From Butyricicoccus_A sp963620595 (GTDB lineage: Bacteria > Bacillota > Clostridia > Oscillospirales > Butyricicoccaceae): 63,678 bases of DNA. This document shows, in pieces, positions 62,309-63,678 of this stretch. The notes under the pieces are model-generated. The model saw only the letters and a list, made by a program, of their open reading frames with translations. It was not told where the DNA came from and did no database searches. Where the stretch lies: positions 1-63,678 of the forward strand of contig CAVFAY010000015.1 of NCBI GenBank assembly GCA_963620595.1, read 5' to 3'. Position numbers and translations under genes: made by a program. The first letter of the stretch is position 1, and every line of letters begins with the position of its first letter.

Positions 62309-62848
62309 ATGAACAAGCAGTTCACCAATTTGGAGGATTTTATCGGCACACATTTCATTTATACCTATGACAACGGATGGGAATATGAGTGGTACGCGAA
62401 AAATGAGAATACTGTAGACTACCGCATTCATGGCGGCATGGTTGCTGGACGTTGGGTAACAGATCAAAAAGCGGAAATTGTCAAGCTGACTGATGGCGTG
62501 TTTAAGATTACATGGACGGAGCCAACGGGCACCGATGTTGCGCTGGATTTTATGCCGAATGAGGGTAAACTACACGGCACGATTTTCTTTCCGAAATGGG
62601 TGCATGAGCATCCGGAAATTACGGTTTGCTACCAGAATGAACACATTGACAAAATGGAAGCAGCGCGTGCGCAATATGAGAACTATCCGAAGTATATTGT
62701 ACCGGAGTTTGCCACGATTACCTATATGGGAGATGCCGGAAAAAATAATGAAGATGTAATTAGCGAATCACCATATCCGGGCATGACCGATGATATTCGT
62801 GCGGGTAAATACTTCAACGAGGAGTATAAGAGAAAAAATCGTTTTTAA
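62309..62848 (+). CDS. padC: Phenolic acid decarboxylase
   Basis: Cofactor-free decarboxylation of p-coumaric, ferulic or caffeic acid to the vinyl phenol, a detoxification reaction. The lipocalin-like family pattern is clear: FIGTHFIYTYDNGWEYEWYA, DYRIHGGMVAGRWV, KITWTEPTGTDVAL, and FFPKWVHEHPEITVCYQNEH. 179 aa. ATG 62309 follows GCAGGAGGT; the in-frame ATG at 62291 is part of the ribosome-site region. Controlled by the divergent PadR. Confidence 0.94.
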   Translation: MNKQFTNLEDFIGTHFIYTYDNGWEYEWYAKNENTVDYRIHGGMVAGRWVTDQKAEIVKLTDGVFKITWTEPTGTDVALDFMPNEGKLHGTIFFPKWVHEHPEITVCYQNEHIDKMEAARAQYENYPKYIVPEFATITYMGDAGKNNEDVISESPYPGMTDDIRAGKYFNEEYKRKNRF

Positions 62849-62930
62849 GTGTATATAATAGCAAAAAGAAAAAGCATTCTGAACTGCCCCAGTTTATACG
62901 GACAGCACAAAAAAGCCACGATATAGGAAA

Positions 62931-62970
62931 TGAGGTGCCCCCAAAAGTCTAACTTTTGGGGGTCACCTCA
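62931..62970. repeat. IS-end-like hairpin downstream of padC
   Basis: TGAGGTGCCCCCAAAAGT and ACTTTTGGGGGTCACCTCA pair almost perfectly (one bulged base) around CTA. The inner CCCCCAAAAGT / TAACTTTTGGGGG matches IS3-type ends seen at 46289. Upstream, ACTGCCCCAGTTTATACGGA (62883-62902) also resembles an IS terminus. T-rich DNA follows on the right, so it may act as the padC terminator. 62849-63002 otherwise holds nothing recognisable. Confidence 0.6.
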
Positions 62971-63002
62971 TTATTAAGTTTTAAGATGCTTTTTGTGAAG
63001 GA

Positions 63003-63614
63003 TTACTTTATCATAGAACAGATAATATTCGCACAGTTTTCAAAGCCGAGGGAACCGCTGTTTAGCATCAGGTCATATTGATGCCGTTCTCCCCAAGTTT
63101 GATCGGTAAATTTATTGTAGTGATGGCTGCGTTCTTTGTCCGACTGCTTCAGGTCTTTGTATACGGTTGTTTTCGACATACCATATTCCTGGATACCGCG
63201 TTCAGCTCGTTTCTCCATATCGGCATAGATAAATACGCGGAGCACATCATCTCTGTCACTGAGAATCTGGTCTGCGCAGCGTCCAACGATCACGCAACTG
63301 CCCTGTTCGGCATAATGGGAGATTACATCCTTTTGAGCTATGTAAATCTGGGCAGTAAGCGGAAGAGTTTGTTGATTTGCACTTTGCAGAATTCCGTAGC
63401 CGTAGCTGGTTCCCATAGCTAGACTGTACAGAAAGCTATTTGTCACCTTTTGCTCATTTGATTCAACAAAAGATGTTGAAAGCCCGCTTTTTTCGACCGC
63501 TTTGTCAATCAGTTCCCGGTCATAGTACGGGATTTTCAGCTGATTAGCCACCATCTTTCCAATGGTTCGTCCCCCACTGCCCAGTTCTCGTCCGATTGTA
63601 ATGATTTTCTTCAT
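63003..63614 (-). CDS. Cytidylate kinase-like family protein
   Basis: A 203-residue P-loop kinase-like protein. ITIGRELGSGGRTIGKMVA at the N-terminus is the Cytidylate_kin2 variant of Walker A; PYYDRELIDKA follows, then VIVGRCADQIL and RVFIYADMEKRAERG with the arginine-rich lid region. This family is widespread in Clostridia beside or apart from true cmk; the substrate is not established. AGGAGAAAAATATC precedes the ATG. Confidence 0.8.
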   Translation of the reverse strand: MKKIITIGRELGSGGRTIGKMVANQLKIPYYDRELIDKAVEKSGLSTSFVESNEQKVTNSFLYSLAMGTSYGYGILQSANQQTLPLTAQIYIAQKDVISHYAEQGSCVIVGRCADQILSDRDDVLRVFIYADMEKRAERGIQEYGMSKTTVYKDLKQSDKERSHHYNKFTDQTWGERHQYDLMLNSGSLGFENCANIICSMIK

Positions 63615-63648
63615 GATATTTTTCTCCTACAATAGTAATTAAGGTTTA

Positions 63649-63675
63649 AGGCGCGGCAGCCAGCCGCGTCTTTTT
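63649..63675. other. GC hairpin at the right edge
   Basis: GGCGCGGC and GCCGCGTC pair around AGCCA and are followed by TTTTT on the plus strand. It lies upstream of the minus-strand kinase-like gene, in its leader or just beyond it; the window ends before its role can be judged. Confidence 0.4.
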
Positions 63676-63678
63676 CCA

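Overview
The window reads as chromosomal DNA of an anaerobic low-to-mid GC Firmicute of the class Clostridia. Evidence: strong AGGAGG-type ribosome sites, TTGACA/TATAAT promoters, a T-box leader, a PyrR attenuator, anaerobic (Cbi-type) cobalamin synthesis, a hybrid-cluster protein, the DUF421/DUF4363 pair and a YabE-like 3D-domain protein next to rsmA. A gut Oscillospirales/Butyricicoccaceae-like host is my inference; no rRNA is present to test it.

Layout. 1-410: the 5' edge of a minus-strand gene and a small orphan gene. 586-6237: sucrose regulon scrR-scrA-scrB-scrK with LacI-type palindromes ahead of scrA. 6417-7433: tRNA-Gly(CCC), a TetR regulator and a small membrane protein. 7611-13660: pyrimidine operon pyrR-pyrF-carA-carB behind a PyrR-type attenuator. 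13974-17580: PadR/HAAS/DUF4097 operon divergent from a cardiolipin synthase, with three copies of one AT-rich palindrome between them. 17674-22191: hcp, an LRR/zinc-ribbon orphan, DUF2971 and a G5/3D cell-wall protein.

22395-43886 is the centrepiece: rsmA followed by a tightly packed, mostly overlapping tetrapyrrole/B12 operon. It holds hemA, hemC, cobA-hemD, hemB, hemL, cbiD, cbiF, cbiG, cbiH, a cbiJ-sirC fusion, cbiET, cbiA, cobT, cobU, cobS, a 107-residue mini-CobU, cbiB, cobD, cbiP, cobO and cbiC. It would make uroporphyrinogen III from glutamyl-tRNA and carry it to adenosylcobalamin. I see no cbiL and no cobaltochelatase, and no cobalamin riboswitch.

43889-46261: three small minus-strand genes, a YfcE-type phosphodiesterase and coaX. 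46262-49107 is an acquired island: an IS3-type transposase relic and a phage head-tail relic on the left, then a complete XRE regulator-methyltransferase-endonuclease set whose nuclease is unmistakably EcoRI-like, then a perfect 17-bp inverted repeat. 49119-57118 is housekeeping (nth, glyA, rarA, mtaB, an HPr/Crh-like protein, a D,D-carboxypeptidase, a P-loop orphan, DUF4363/DUF421). 57226-61596: T-box-controlled ilvB-ilvN, then ilvD with its own promoter and terminator-bearing leader. 61627-62848: PadR/phenolic acid decarboxylase pair with a textbook ATGT-N8-ACAT operator on the promoter. The window ends with an IS-end-like hairpin and a cytidylate-kinase-like protein.
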